From contig NZ_LXYI01000089.1 in the NCBI RefSeq assembly GCF_001650875.1, positions 1-64,000 on the forward strand: DNA of 64,000 nt. The letters run 5' to 3'. This document shows, piece by piece, positions 36,645-44,766 of this stretch. The notes under the pieces are model-generated. The model saw nothing but the letters and a program-made list of their open reading frames with translations. It ran no database searches and was not told the origin of the DNA. A program made the translations under genes and the position numbers. Within the stretch, counting starts at the first letter, position 1. Every line of letters starts with the position of its first letter. Origin of the DNA: Sulfitobacter sp. EhC04 (GTDB taxonomy: Bacteria; Pseudomonadota; Alphaproteobacteria; Rhodobacterales; Rhodobacteraceae).

Positions 36645-37958
36645 ATGACGTACAAGACCAACAAGGGCGGGCTGTCGCGCCGCTCATTCAATAGCCTTTT
36701 GGGCACTGCGGCTTTCGCAACCACTCTGCCGACCCTTTCGACGCAAGCCTTCGCAGCCGCCGGGGACACAATTCGCATCGGGTGGATCGGCCCCCGCTCT
36801 GGCCCGCTGGGGATTTTTGGCGAGGCTGACAATTGGCTGGCCGGACTTCTGGCCGGGACCTATGCAAACGGGGTCGAGATTAGCGGCAAGACCTATGCCG
36901 TCGAGGTCCTCATGACAGATACGCAGTCCGATCCGGTGCGGGCAAGCCAGGCCACCAAAGACCTGATCAATTCGGAAAATCCCGACCTGATCATTGCCTC
37001 TTCGACGCCCGAAACCACCAACCCGGTGTCAGACGCCTGCGAAGCCGCAGGCACGCCTTCGGTCACCACAATCGCGCCGTGGGAAGCATTTTACTTTGGG
37101 CGCGGCGGCGTTCCCGGCCAGCCCTCCCCGTTCAAATGGAGCTTTCATTTCAGCTTTGGTGCTGGCGACTTTGGTCCGCTCTACGTGGATCAATGGAACA
37201 AGATCGAGACCAACAAAAAGGTCGGCATGTTGCTGCCCAACGATGCCGACGGGAACGCGATCCGCATGGGGCTTATCCCGGCGCTGGAAGCCGCCGGGTT
37301 CGAGGTTTTCGATGCGGGTCCCTACGAGAACGGCTCGTCCGATTTCTCAAACCAGATCACCTTTTTCAAGAACGAGGGCGTCGAAATCATCAACGCCTTC
37401 CCCTTCCCGCCCGACTTTCCCGTCTTCTGGCGTCAGGCGGCGCAGCTTGGTCTGGCCCAGCAGCTCAAGATCATGCAAGTCGCCAAAGCGGGGCTTTTCG
37501 CCGCCGAAATGGAGGGGCTTGGCGAACTTGGATATGGTGTTGCGACCGGCGCGTACTGGCACAAAAAGTTCCCGTATTCATCGCCAGCCACAGGCCTGAG
37601 CAGCGCGGCCCTGGCTGATGGGTTCGAGGCGACGATTGGCAAACAGTGGAGCCAGCAGGCCGGGGCCAATGCCGCACTTCTGGACGTCGCGATGGCCGCA
37701 TTGGTCGCGTCGGGCAACCCCAAGGACAAAGCCGCGGTCGCAGCGGCCTTTGGTACATTGGTGGCGGACACAGCTGTCGGCACGGTCGACTTTTCAAAGG
37801 GGCCGGTGCCAGGTGTTGCAACCACGCCTCTGGTCGGCGCGCAATGGACACGGGCCAGCGAAGGCCCCTACCCCTTCACGCTTCAGGTCACGTCCAACGC
37901 GCTCGCCCCAGACGTGCCGCTGACAGCGGATCTGGCCCCCTACAAAATCGGTGGCTAG
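36645..37958 (+). CDS. ABC transporter substrate-binding protein (branched-chain amino acid type), Tat signal
   Basis: 437 residues. The N-terminus has a twin-arginine motif (SRRSFNSLLG) and a cleavage region ending TQAFAA, so export is probably folded via Tat. The mature part IRIGWIGPRSGPLGIFGEADNW and the Type-1 periplasmic-binding fold match the Leu/Ile/Val-binding (HAAT) family, whose members also bind aromatic acids, urea and amides. First of five transporter genes; the ligand is probably the compound handled by the upstream enzymes. Confidence 0.9.
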   Translation: MTYKTNKGGLSRRSFNSLLGTAAFATTLPTLSTQAFAAAGDTIRIGWIGPRSGPLGIFGEADNWLAGLLAGTYANGVEISGKTYAVEVLMTDTQSDPVRASQATKDLINSENPDLIIASSTPETTNPVSDACEAAGTPSVTTIAPWEAFYFGRGGVPGQPSPFKWSFHFSFGAGDFGPLYVDQWNKIETNKKVGMLLPNDADGNAIRMGLIPALEAAGFEVFDAGPYENGSSDFSNQITFFKNEGVEIINAFPFPPDFPVFWRQAAQLGLAQQLKIMQVAKAGLFAAEMEGLGELGYGVATGAYWHKKFPYSSPATGLSSAALADGFEATIGKQWSQQAGANAALLDVAMAALVASGNPKDKAAVAAAFGTLVADTAVGTVDFSKGPVPGVATTPLVGAQWTRASEGPYPFTLQVTSNALAPDVPLTADLAPYKIGG

Positions 37959-38023
37959 TTTCCGTTCGCGGCAGGGTCCTCCCCCCTGCCGCGCACATAC
38001 CTAACCCTTTGAGCATTGAAAAT

Positions 38024-38764
38024 ATGAACTCCCCTGACCTCCAATCCCATCTTGTCGCAAGACGCCTGCGCAAGAGTTATGGCAGTTTGAAAGCGCTTGA
38101 TGACGTGTCGTTCCATGTTGGAAAGGGCGAAGCCGTGGGGATCGTGGGGCCGAACGGCGCGGGCAAGACCACGTTGTTTGGCGCGCTGGCGGGGAGTTTT
38201 CCAGTCTCCGGCGGTCAGATTACATTTGCGGGTGATGATATCACCCATGATCCTGCAGAAACGCGCTGTGCGATGGGGATCGCGCGCACCTACCAGGTGC
38301 CGCGCCCGTTTTTGGGGATGACAGTTTTTGAAAATGTGATGGTCGCCGCGCGTGCAGGAGGCGGGTTGTCCGCTGCCCCCGCAACGGATCATGCTGCGAA
38401 AATACTGGAGCAAACCGGACTTTTTGCGCTGGCAAACACACCGGCTGCGGCTCTTGGTCTGCTTGATCGCAAACGGCTGGAGGTTGCGCGCGCGCTTGCC
38501 ACCTCGCCCGACATCATCCTGCTGGATGAAATCGGCGGAGGGTTGACCGAGGCTGAACTGGTACAACTGATCGCTCTTATCCAGAGCCTCAAAGACAACG
38601 GTATGACCATCGTCTGGATCGAGCACATCCTGCACGCTTTGATCAAGGTCATCGACCGTTTGGTCTGCATGGCGGAAGGGCGCGTCTTGGCGGCGGGCGA
38701 TCCGAACGCGGTGATGCAAAACGCCGACGTGCGCCGCGCCTATTTGGGAAGCACACCGGAATGA
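38024..38764 (+). CDS. livG: ABC transporter ATP-binding protein LivG-like
   Basis: 246 residues. Walker A VGPNGAGKTTLF, Q-loop ARTYQVPRPF, Walker B DIILLDEIGGGLTEAE, and H-loop IVWIEH. The ABC signature is replaced by LGLLDRKRLEVARALA, a divergence seen in some HAAT-family systems. An open frame extends far upstream antisense-free but without sense; the start at 38024 fits the family. Overlaps livF by 4 nt. Confidence 0.9.
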   Translation: MNSPDLQSHLVARRLRKSYGSLKALDDVSFHVGKGEAVGIVGPNGAGKTTLFGALAGSFPVSGGQITFAGDDITHDPAETRCAMGIARTYQVPRPFLGMTVFENVMVAARAGGGLSAAPATDHAAKILEQTGLFALANTPAAALGLLDRKRLEVARALATSPDIILLDEIGGGLTEAELVQLIALIQSLKDNGMTIVWIEHILHALIKVIDRLVCMAEGRVLAAGDPNAVMQNADVRRAYLGSTPE

Positions 38765-39486
38765 GCGTGTTGAACGTCAATAACATCATCTGCCGTCATG
38801 GCCTGATGACCGCCCTGCGTGGCGTGTCGCTGGAAATTCACGCGGGCGAAGTGCTGTGTGTGATCGGCGCGAACGGCGCGGGCAAGACAACGCTCATGCG
38901 GGCGCTGGCCGGAGCCCATATTCCCGACGCGGGTCAGATTCTGTTTCAGGGCCGCGATATCACCAGACAAAACGCGCATACCCGTGTGCGGGGGGGTATC
39001 GCAATGTCGCCGGAGGGGCGGCGGCTGTTTGCCGATATGACCGTGCGCGAAAACCTGATGATCGCGGGCGAGAACGGGCAAAACGGCGATTGGACATTGG
39101 ACCGCGTCCTGACCGCCTTCCCCCAACTTGTCCCGTTGATCGACAAACAGGCGGGCGGGTTGTCGGGTGGCCAGCGTCAGGCGGCCGCCATCGGTCGCGC
39201 CCTGATGGCCAACCCCGACGTACTGCTTCTGGACGAAGTGTCCTTGGGGCTTTCGCCAGCGGCGGTCGAGGGCGTCTATGCCTCGCTTGCCGAAATCCGC
39301 GATACCCGCGTTATGGCGATGGTGATCGTCGAGCAGGACCTGAGCCGCTCGCTTGCTTTTGCCGACCGTATCCTGTGCATGGCCGAGGGCGAAATAAAAC
39401 TCGCAGGGTCACCCGCCGATTTCACCAAGGATCAGATCACCGATGCCTATTTCGGCATCCAGAATGAGGCACCCGCTGATGTTTGA
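38761..39486 (+). CDS. livF: ABC transporter ATP-binding protein LivF-like
   Basis: 241 residues. Walker A GANGAGKTTLMRAL, typical LivF SPEGRRLFADMTVRENL, signature LSGGQRQAAAIGRALM, Walker B VLLLDEVSLGL and IVEQDLSRSLAFADR. The second ATPase of the importer. ATGA overlap with livG, and 8-nt overlap with the permease gene. Confidence 0.93.
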   Translation: MSVLNVNNIICRHGLMTALRGVSLEIHAGEVLCVIGANGAGKTTLMRALAGAHIPDAGQILFQGRDITRQNAHTRVRGGIAMSPEGRRLFADMTVRENLMIAGENGQNGDWTLDRVLTAFPQLVPLIDKQAGGLSGGQRQAAAIGRALMANPDVLLLDEVSLGLSPAAVEGVYASLAEIRDTRVMAMVIVEQDLSRSLAFADRILCMAEGEIKLAGSPADFTKDQITDAYFGIQNEAPADV

Positions 39487-40432
39487 ACAGCTCTTGCAAG
39501 CCATCCTTCAGGGCGCACTTCTGGGCGGTTATTATGCGATTATCGCCGCAGGCCTGTCACTTATGTTCGGGGTCGTGCGCTTTATCAACCTGGCACACGG
39601 CGACCTGTCGATCCTTGGTGCATTGATCACACTAAGCCTGGTTCAAATCCTCGGCCTGCCGGTCCTTGCCGCGATTGCGGTGATGCTCCCGCTCATGGCG
39701 GTCATCGGCTGGCTGATGCACATGTTCCTTTTCGAACGCGCGATGAAGGGCGGCTTTCTCTTGCCGATCCTCGTGACCATCGGCCTTGGGGCTGCGCTGC
39801 AAAACGGAATGTTCGGGATTTGGGGCTCGGACACACGTTCGCTCGGCGCCTCTATCGGCAGCCTTGCATGGTCAAGCTGGTACCTGCCCGGCGGGATCAT
39901 CCTTGGCAAGCTCCCTGTCTTGATATTCGGCACCGCTGTCATCGTGATCGGCGCGCTGCATCTGATGCTCAAACGCACGGGCCTTGGCCGCGCGATCCGT
40001 GCAACGGCGTCTGACCCCGAAGCGGCGGAACTTTGCGGTGTCGATGCGCGTCAGGTCCACCGCGCCGCCGCCGCGATTGCCGTTGGGCTGGCCGCAATCG
40101 CAGGTGTGTTTCTGGCGATGCGGGCACAGATCACGCCCTACTCTGGCCCGGCGCAACTGATCTTTGCGTTCGAGGCGGTGGTCATCGGCGGGATCGGTTC
40201 GCTTGGCGGCACGTTGATCGGCGGGATCATCCTTGGCCTGAGCCAAACGCTCGGAGGTCTGATTTCGGCGCAAATGTCCCTTCTGAGCGGCCACCTCGTG
40301 TTCCTCGGAGTCCTGATCTGGCGCATATGTCGCGAAGAAAAGCTGGCGCATGGCGGCTGGCGCGCAGGTCTGAAAGCAGTCCTTGGTCTATCGTCCAAAC
40401 GCCGCAAGCTTGCGTCAGGAGACCTGTCATGA
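39479..40432 (+). CDS. livH: ABC transporter permease LivH-like
   Basis: 317 residues from MFEQLLQAILQGALLGGYYA. Eight or so membrane helices, with the family motif LSLMFGVVRFINLAHGD and the ATPase-contact loop GLGRAIRATASDPEAAELCGVD followed by FEAVVIGGIGSLGGTLIGG. Inner-membrane channel half of the importer. Confidence 0.93.
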   Translation: MFEQLLQAILQGALLGGYYAIIAAGLSLMFGVVRFINLAHGDLSILGALITLSLVQILGLPVLAAIAVMLPLMAVIGWLMHMFLFERAMKGGFLLPILVTIGLGAALQNGMFGIWGSDTRSLGASIGSLAWSSWYLPGGIILGKLPVLIFGTAVIVIGALHLMLKRTGLGRAIRATASDPEAAELCGVDARQVHRAAAAIAVGLAAIAGVFLAMRAQITPYSGPAQLIFAFEAVVIGGIGSLGGTLIGGIILGLSQTLGGLISAQMSLLSGHLVFLGVLIWRICREEKLAHGGWRAGLKAVLGLSSKRRKLASGDLS

Positions 40433-41421
40433 CCGACTATTCTATCCGCCCGATTCCCCAATTCGACCGCGCGATTATCGCAGGCGCGGGTATGGCGTTT
40501 GTGGTTTTTGGCCTCTTGCCCATGTTCGGCTCGGCGCTGGTCGTGGACAAGCTGACAATGCTTTTCATCTATATCATCCTCGCGGTAACCTGGAATCTGC
40601 TGGCCGGTTACGCAGGGTTGGTCTCGGTCGGCCATCAGGCCTTTGTCGGTTTGGGCGCCTATATGATGTTGCGGATGGTCGAGGCTGGTGTGCCCCCTTT
40701 TATTGCCATTGTCGCCGGCGGCGCGGTCATTGCATTGATCGCATGGCCCATGGCCGCTTTCGTTCTGCGCCTTCGGGCCGGAGAGTTTGCCATTGCGATG
40801 TGGGTTCTGGCGGAAACCATCCGCTCGCTTGTGATGCTGGACCCTTATATTCAAGGCGAAACAGGCCGGTCACTGGTCGTACTTAATGCCTATGACCCCG
40901 ATATGCGGCGCAATACGATCTACCTTATGGCGCTGGTCCTGGCGGGGGCGGTCATCGTCATCAGCTACCGGCTTTTGCACGGACGGCTCGGGGGCGAAAC
41001 CCAGGCCATCCGCGATGACGAAGAGGCCGCAGGTTCCGTCGGTGTCAGCACTTTCCGCGTCAAACGCATCATTTTCGTGCTCTCCGCCGTCGGCTGTGCG
41101 CTTGCTGGAACGCTATGGCTGGCAAGCGCCATTACCTTTCAGCCCCGTACAGCCTTTGGCATCCAGTGGTCGGTATTCATGCTTTTCATGGTGCTTGTAG
41201 GCGGGCTTGGCAGCATTCTCGGCCCAATTCTTGGCGCTGTGCTCTTCATGACGCTGCAAGTCATATTTGGCGATTTCGGTGTGTGGTACTTGGCGGGGCT
41301 TGGCATTGTCGCAATGCTTTTCGCACTCCATGTCCCCCGCGGAATTGTCGGACTCTTGTCTGAGAAAATGGGGCGCGAACCCATAACGATGCAAAAGCTC
41401 CTCAATCCCAAACGCACCTAA
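40429..41421 (+). CDS. livM: ABC transporter permease LivM-like
   Basis: 330 residues from MTDYSIRPIPQFDR; ATGA overlap with livH. Multiple membrane helices, family signature VTWNLLAGYAGLVSVGHQAFVGLGAYM, and coupling loop AIRDDEEAAGSVGVSTFRVK. Last gene of the operon; no good terminator is seen directly after it. Confidence 0.93.
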   Translation: MTDYSIRPIPQFDRAIIAGAGMAFVVFGLLPMFGSALVVDKLTMLFIYIILAVTWNLLAGYAGLVSVGHQAFVGLGAYMMLRMVEAGVPPFIAIVAGGAVIALIAWPMAAFVLRLRAGEFAIAMWVLAETIRSLVMLDPYIQGETGRSLVVLNAYDPDMRRNTIYLMALVLAGAVIVISYRLLHGRLGGETQAIRDDEEAAGSVGVSTFRVKRIIFVLSAVGCALAGTLWLASAITFQPRTAFGIQWSVFMLFMVLVGGLGSILGPILGAVLFMTLQVIFGDFGVWYLAGLGIVAMLFALHVPRGIVGLLSEKMGREPITMQKLLNPKRT

Positions 41422-41995
41422 AGTACTGTCTTGAGGAATGGACCTCTGACAGAGGTCGCGCCGCAGCCTTTCGTTGGGCAGGATTGGGCGCAGCACGTCA
41501 AACAGATAATCGATCGGGGCGTCTGTACACTGCTTGTCGCCCGGATCATCGCTACGGATGTTGATCGTGCCCGGAAACACGCGGTCATCGCCCATCGGAT
41601 ATATCACGGAGGCGCGGTGATAATCGGTTTCGAAGTACATCATCTTGCTGCGCAGATTTTGCGCCAGATCGGGCGGCCTTATGGTGTCCGGCCTTTAACC
41701 AGGGACAGTTCACATCGCCAAGGTCCCGAGAGCGCCCAGCGCGGCGCGGCACTGGCATATCAAGTTTAAGGCGGGGCGCTTTAGCAGCTGATGCGAGCCC
41801 CGATTACTCCCAACCAAATGTCCCGAAAACCGCGCCACCTGGACAAGGCTGCAACAAGACGCAGCGGTCGCCTGGTCCGCAATGGCGGTTTGTTCGACCA
41901 CCAGTGCCCCGGAAAAAGAACTGGATGGGCCAAGTGCGCTCAGTGCCTGCGATGCAGGAAAAGGCAGCAGGGTACAGACCCCATGCGCAGCGGAT
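41422..41995. other. Gap with a possible minus-strand gene fragment
   Basis: 574 bp without a complete gene. On the minus strand 41,697-41,425 reads as natural-looking protein (LRSKMMYFETDYHRASVIYP, then APIDYLFDVLRPILPNERLR) but has no plausible beginning or end of its own: it starts after a stop and runs out into antisense livM. I do not recognise the family. The remainder (41,700-41,995) holds only short low-quality frames. Confidence 0.35.
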
Positions 41996-42697
41996 TCAGG
42001 CGACGGCATTGACCGCATAGTCAGGCGTGCCATTCCAGACCAGATCCCAGGACGCACCAGGGCGGACATTCTGGATCGCGCGCGGCTCGAAACACACCAG
42101 ACAATTCCCGCCCGGTGCGGGCGCGCGGACAGATGGGTAGATCAGGCCGCGCGACTCTTCCCGGCGCAGATGATGGGCAAGGTTTTGCCCCTCGGGATAT
42201 CCGATTGCCGGATCGGCATGCAGCACCAGATGATCTCGTTCATCGGTCATGTCATCGAAGACCCCAATGAAATCGGCCAGCAACTCGACATAGCGGGCGC
42301 TGTCCTCAAAGCAGCCGGTATATCCAAGTTCCCGCGTGCGATGCCAGGCAACCTCGCTTACCGAGACCATGACATCCCAGGCGCAATACCAGGCACCGCG
42401 CTCTTCTGAGTTGAAGCGGTTGCCGCCCGCCCGCGTATAGGTAAAGGCCGCGTTGACATGGGTGTCACCATAAATACGCAGGTCCCGGCTTCGCCGTCGC
42501 CAGGCCAGTTCGCGCGGATCAAGATGCGGGTTACGGCCCCGTTCGGCCAAAAGACGCCCGCTGGTCAGCCCCTCGATCTCGGCCAGGATGTCAAGCTCGT
42601 CATCGGTATCGACCAGACCGCGCAGCGCGGGTGGTTTGTGGTATGTGGCAAGCAATAGCCGCACAAGGCCACGATCGGAAATTTCGGTCTGCTTCAC
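41996..42697 (-). CDS. RES-domain toxin (NAD+-depleting type)
   Basis: 233 residues with GTG start overlapping the antitoxin stop (GTGA). The RES core appears as FTYTRAGGNRFNSEERGAWYC (Arg and Glu of the active site) and VMVSVSEVAWH (Ser/Glu). RES toxins act as NAD+ glycohydrolases or phosphorylases. The overlap with an Xre/MbcA/ParS-type antitoxin gene makes this a type II toxin-antitoxin pair. It is longer than minimal RES toxins by an N-terminal extension of ~80 residues. Confidence 0.78.
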   Translation of the reverse strand: MKQTEISDRGLVRLLLATYHKPPALRGLVDTDDELDILAEIEGLTSGRLLAERGRNPHLDPRELAWRRRSRDLRIYGDTHVNAAFTYTRAGGNRFNSEERGAWYCAWDVMVSVSEVAWHRTRELGYTGCFEDSARYVELLADFIGVFDDMTDERDHLVLHADPAIGYPEGQNLAHHLRREESRGLIYPSVRAPAPGGNCLVCFEPRAIQNVRPGASWDLVWNGTPDYAVNAVA

Positions 42698-43083
42698 GCG
42701 CCGCCACGCAGCGCATCAAGATAGGTCCTCACCGCAAGGATCTGCGGCAGGCCACCCTCGATCGCCGTGTCTATCGGACGGCTGCCGCGAAACAGGGGGC
42801 CTGCATTCGCCCGTTTGAACCAGCCTCTTGCAAGCGGTTCCGAGAAATAGAGCTCAAGTGACTTGTAGATGCCAATGACCGCGCTGAGCCGCAAAAGCTG
42901 ATCGCGGGTCAATTCTCCTGCGAAATCGGGCTTTCTGGCGCGCTTCCATGTGCTTTCCGACATATCCGCAAGGCCCGCTGCCTCTTTCAGGCTCAGCGCC
43001 CAGGTTTCGACAACACGCGCATAGGCTTTCAATGCAACGGCATTGATCCGGGCGGGTTCGCGGGTTTTGTCGGCAACCTGCAT
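42694..43083 (-). CDS. Xre/MbcA/ParS-type antitoxin
   Basis: 129 residues from MQVADKTREPARINAVAL (GGAG 6 nt upstream; an earlier ATG at 43104 is less likely). N-terminal helix-turn-helix (LKEAAGLADMSESTWKRARK) and C-terminal DUF2384-type toxin-binding domain ending RPIDTAIEGGLPQILAVRTY. The C-terminus probably plugs the RES active site, while the HTH autorepresses the operon. Translation is coupled to the toxin gene. Confidence 0.82.
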   Translation of the reverse strand: MQVADKTREPARINAVALKAYARVVETWALSLKEAAGLADMSESTWKRARKPDFAGELTRDQLLRLSAVIGIYKSLELYFSEPLARGWFKRANAGPLFRGSRPIDTAIEGGLPQILAVRTYLDALRGGA

Positions 43084-43189
43084 CTCGATCTCCTTCGCAT
43101 CCAATTTAGCTCATATGACCCGAAAGTAAAGACCATATGAACCTTGTCTGGCGCAATGCAGCATCAAGTCCTCCTGCACGTCGCTGGCC

Positions 43190-43717
43190 TTAGTCCAGTT
43201 GCGTTGCGGCGGTATCGGCAGTGTCGTCGCCCGCCCACCGCGCCGCCAGATGCAGCAGAATGATGATCATTGCGATTGGCACCGACACAGAGATCCAGAC
43301 CATCGGAATGCCCAGCGTATCCGCAGTCAGGCCGGATTGGCGGGCCAGATAGCCCTTGGCAAAGCCCCCGCGCAGCCCGATGAAGCAGAAATAGATCACT
43401 GGTAAAATAAACGTCAGAACCGCTGCGCTGTGAACCGCTTCGGCAAGATAGGCCAGGGGGCTGGGCCGCGGCGGGGCAATGCTTTGCATCAGCACCGCAT
43501 CCGCCCGCGATTTGAACGAAAGCGTGGCCCCCAAAAGCCCGGTCCAGACCATCGCGTAGCGGGCGACATCTTCGGTCCAGATGGGCGGCGCGGAAAACAC
43601 GTAGCGCGCGAGGATTTGCAACACGACGGTAAGGAACATGAGGCAAACCGCAAATACGGCGGCAACCCGCCCGATTTGGTGAACGCGATTGCTGGCTGTG
43701 ATGATGGCATTGCGCAT
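43190..43717 (-). CDS. TRAP transporter small permease (DctQ-like)
   Basis: 175 residues from MRNAIITASNRVHQIG, AGGAA 8 nt upstream. Four membrane helices with the family-typical QILARYVFSAPPIWTEDVARYAMVWTG... opening in helix two. Works with the large permease and binding protein to import a carboxylate or similar solute using the Na+ gradient. Gene order is amidase, large permease, binding protein, small permease, unusual in having the small permease last. Confidence 0.88.
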   Translation of the reverse strand: MRNAIITASNRVHQIGRVAAVFAVCLMFLTVVLQILARYVFSAPPIWTEDVARYAMVWTGLLGATLSFKSRADAVLMQSIAPPRPSPLAYLAEAVHSAAVLTFILPVIYFCFIGLRGGFAKGYLARQSGLTADTLGIPMVWISVSVPIAMIIILLHLAARWAGDDTADTAATQLD

Positions 43718-43770
43718 GTGTCTGTTCCTGGCGGGAAGGCCGGGCCCCGTCAAAGGCCCGGCAATTGCGT

Positions 43771-44745
43771 TTAGCGGTTGGCGTCGGACAGGTCTGCCCA
43801 GATCTTGACGTCTTCGCTTGGCATCAGGTCCGATTCATAGACCGCCTTGGATGCTTCCCGGAACACGGCGCGTTCTTCTGCACTCAGGCGTTGAACGGTC
43901 ACGCCCTTTTCTTCCAGCGCCGTCAGACCGGATTCCGACGCTGCGGCCAGCCATGCACGGTTCGCCTTATCTCCTGCAACCACGGCGGCGTCGACCGCCG
44001 CACGTTCGTCGTCGGACAACCCCTCATACCACATCTTCGAGAACAGAATCGCCCGCATCGGGATAATCACCCCAGCATCCGAGAAATTTTTGACAAAATC
44101 GGTCTGGCCAAAGATCACCGGCACGAAGGGGGAGTTCAGGTAGCCGTCGATCACACCAGTCTGCAAGCCCGCAGGCACTTCGCCCCAGGGCACGACAGTG
44201 CCGGTTGATCCCCATGCGCGGTACATCGCGATTTGCGCATCGTCCAGTGCCCGCATCCGCAGGTCTGCCATATCTGAGGGCGCGCGCACCGCCTTGGTGG
44301 TCGTGATGATCCCCGAGGAGGGCCCGATTGGAACAAAGGCCACAACCATCGCATCATGCGCGGCCAGCTTCTCGTTCAGACGGTCCAGGACCTTTCCCGC
44401 CGCCAGCGCCCGATCCATATGCGCCGCATCGTCAAAGATGTAAGGCAGCCGCACGCCATAAACGAAAGGGTCAATCTGGGCGATGGCGCGCACATCCGAC
44501 AAGGACACTTCCAACAGGCCGGTGGAAATCTGGTCGAATTTCTCGGCCTCGTTCCCGACGGAGTCGCGCGGCATTTCACGCACGTCCATCCCGGCTTCTT
44601 TCAGCGAATTGGCAAAGGCGTAGCTCCAGTTGTAGGAACCGGATTGTTCCAGGTCGGGCTTGCCGTCCAGCGCAATCTTTACCTCTGCAACAGCGGGGGC
44701 CGCCATGGCCATCAGCGCGGCCAGTGTGAGTGATGTCAGTTTCAT
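43771..44745 (-). CDS. TRAP transporter substrate-binding protein (DctP-like)
   Basis: 324 residues from MKLTSLTLAALMAMAAPAVA (Sec signal, cleavage after AVA); the codons before it are the GGGAGGAAG ribosome-binding site. DctP fold with NSPFVPVIFGQTDFV and the conserved binding-site Arg region LRMRALDDAQIAMYRAWG. Ligand unknown, but linkage to an amidase suggests an amide or its acid product. Confidence 0.9.
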   Translation of the reverse strand: MKLTSLTLAALMAMAAPAVAEVKIALDGKPDLEQSGSYNWSYAFANSLKEAGMDVREMPRDSVGNEAEKFDQISTGLLEVSLSDVRAIAQIDPFVYGVRLPYIFDDAAHMDRALAAGKVLDRLNEKLAAHDAMVVAFVPIGPSSGIITTTKAVRAPSDMADLRMRALDDAQIAMYRAWGSTGTVVPWGEVPAGLQTGVIDGYLNSPFVPVIFGQTDFVKNFSDAGVIIPMRAILFSKMWYEGLSDDERAAVDAAVVAGDKANRAWLAAASESGLTALEEKGVTVQRLSAEERAVFREASKAVYESDLMPSEDVKIWADLSDANR

Positions 44746-44766
44746 TGGTCTTCCTCCCATATTCGT

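Noticed and set aside
37646-38023. N-terminal extension of the LivG-like ATPase
   Set aside because: It overlaps the binding-protein gene in another frame and is Arg/Gly-rich; the family begins a few residues before the first strand, which fits the ATG at 38024.
41687-41700. 14-mer TCCGGCCTTTAACC shared with the secB-dnaQ inverted repeat
   Set aside because: Several chance 14-mer matches are expected in 64 kb, and the other arm of the inverted repeat is not present here.
41710-42069. 119-codon minus-strand frame between livM and the RES toxin
   Set aside because: It overlaps the end of the RES gene, lacks a ribosome-binding site and has no recognisable motif.
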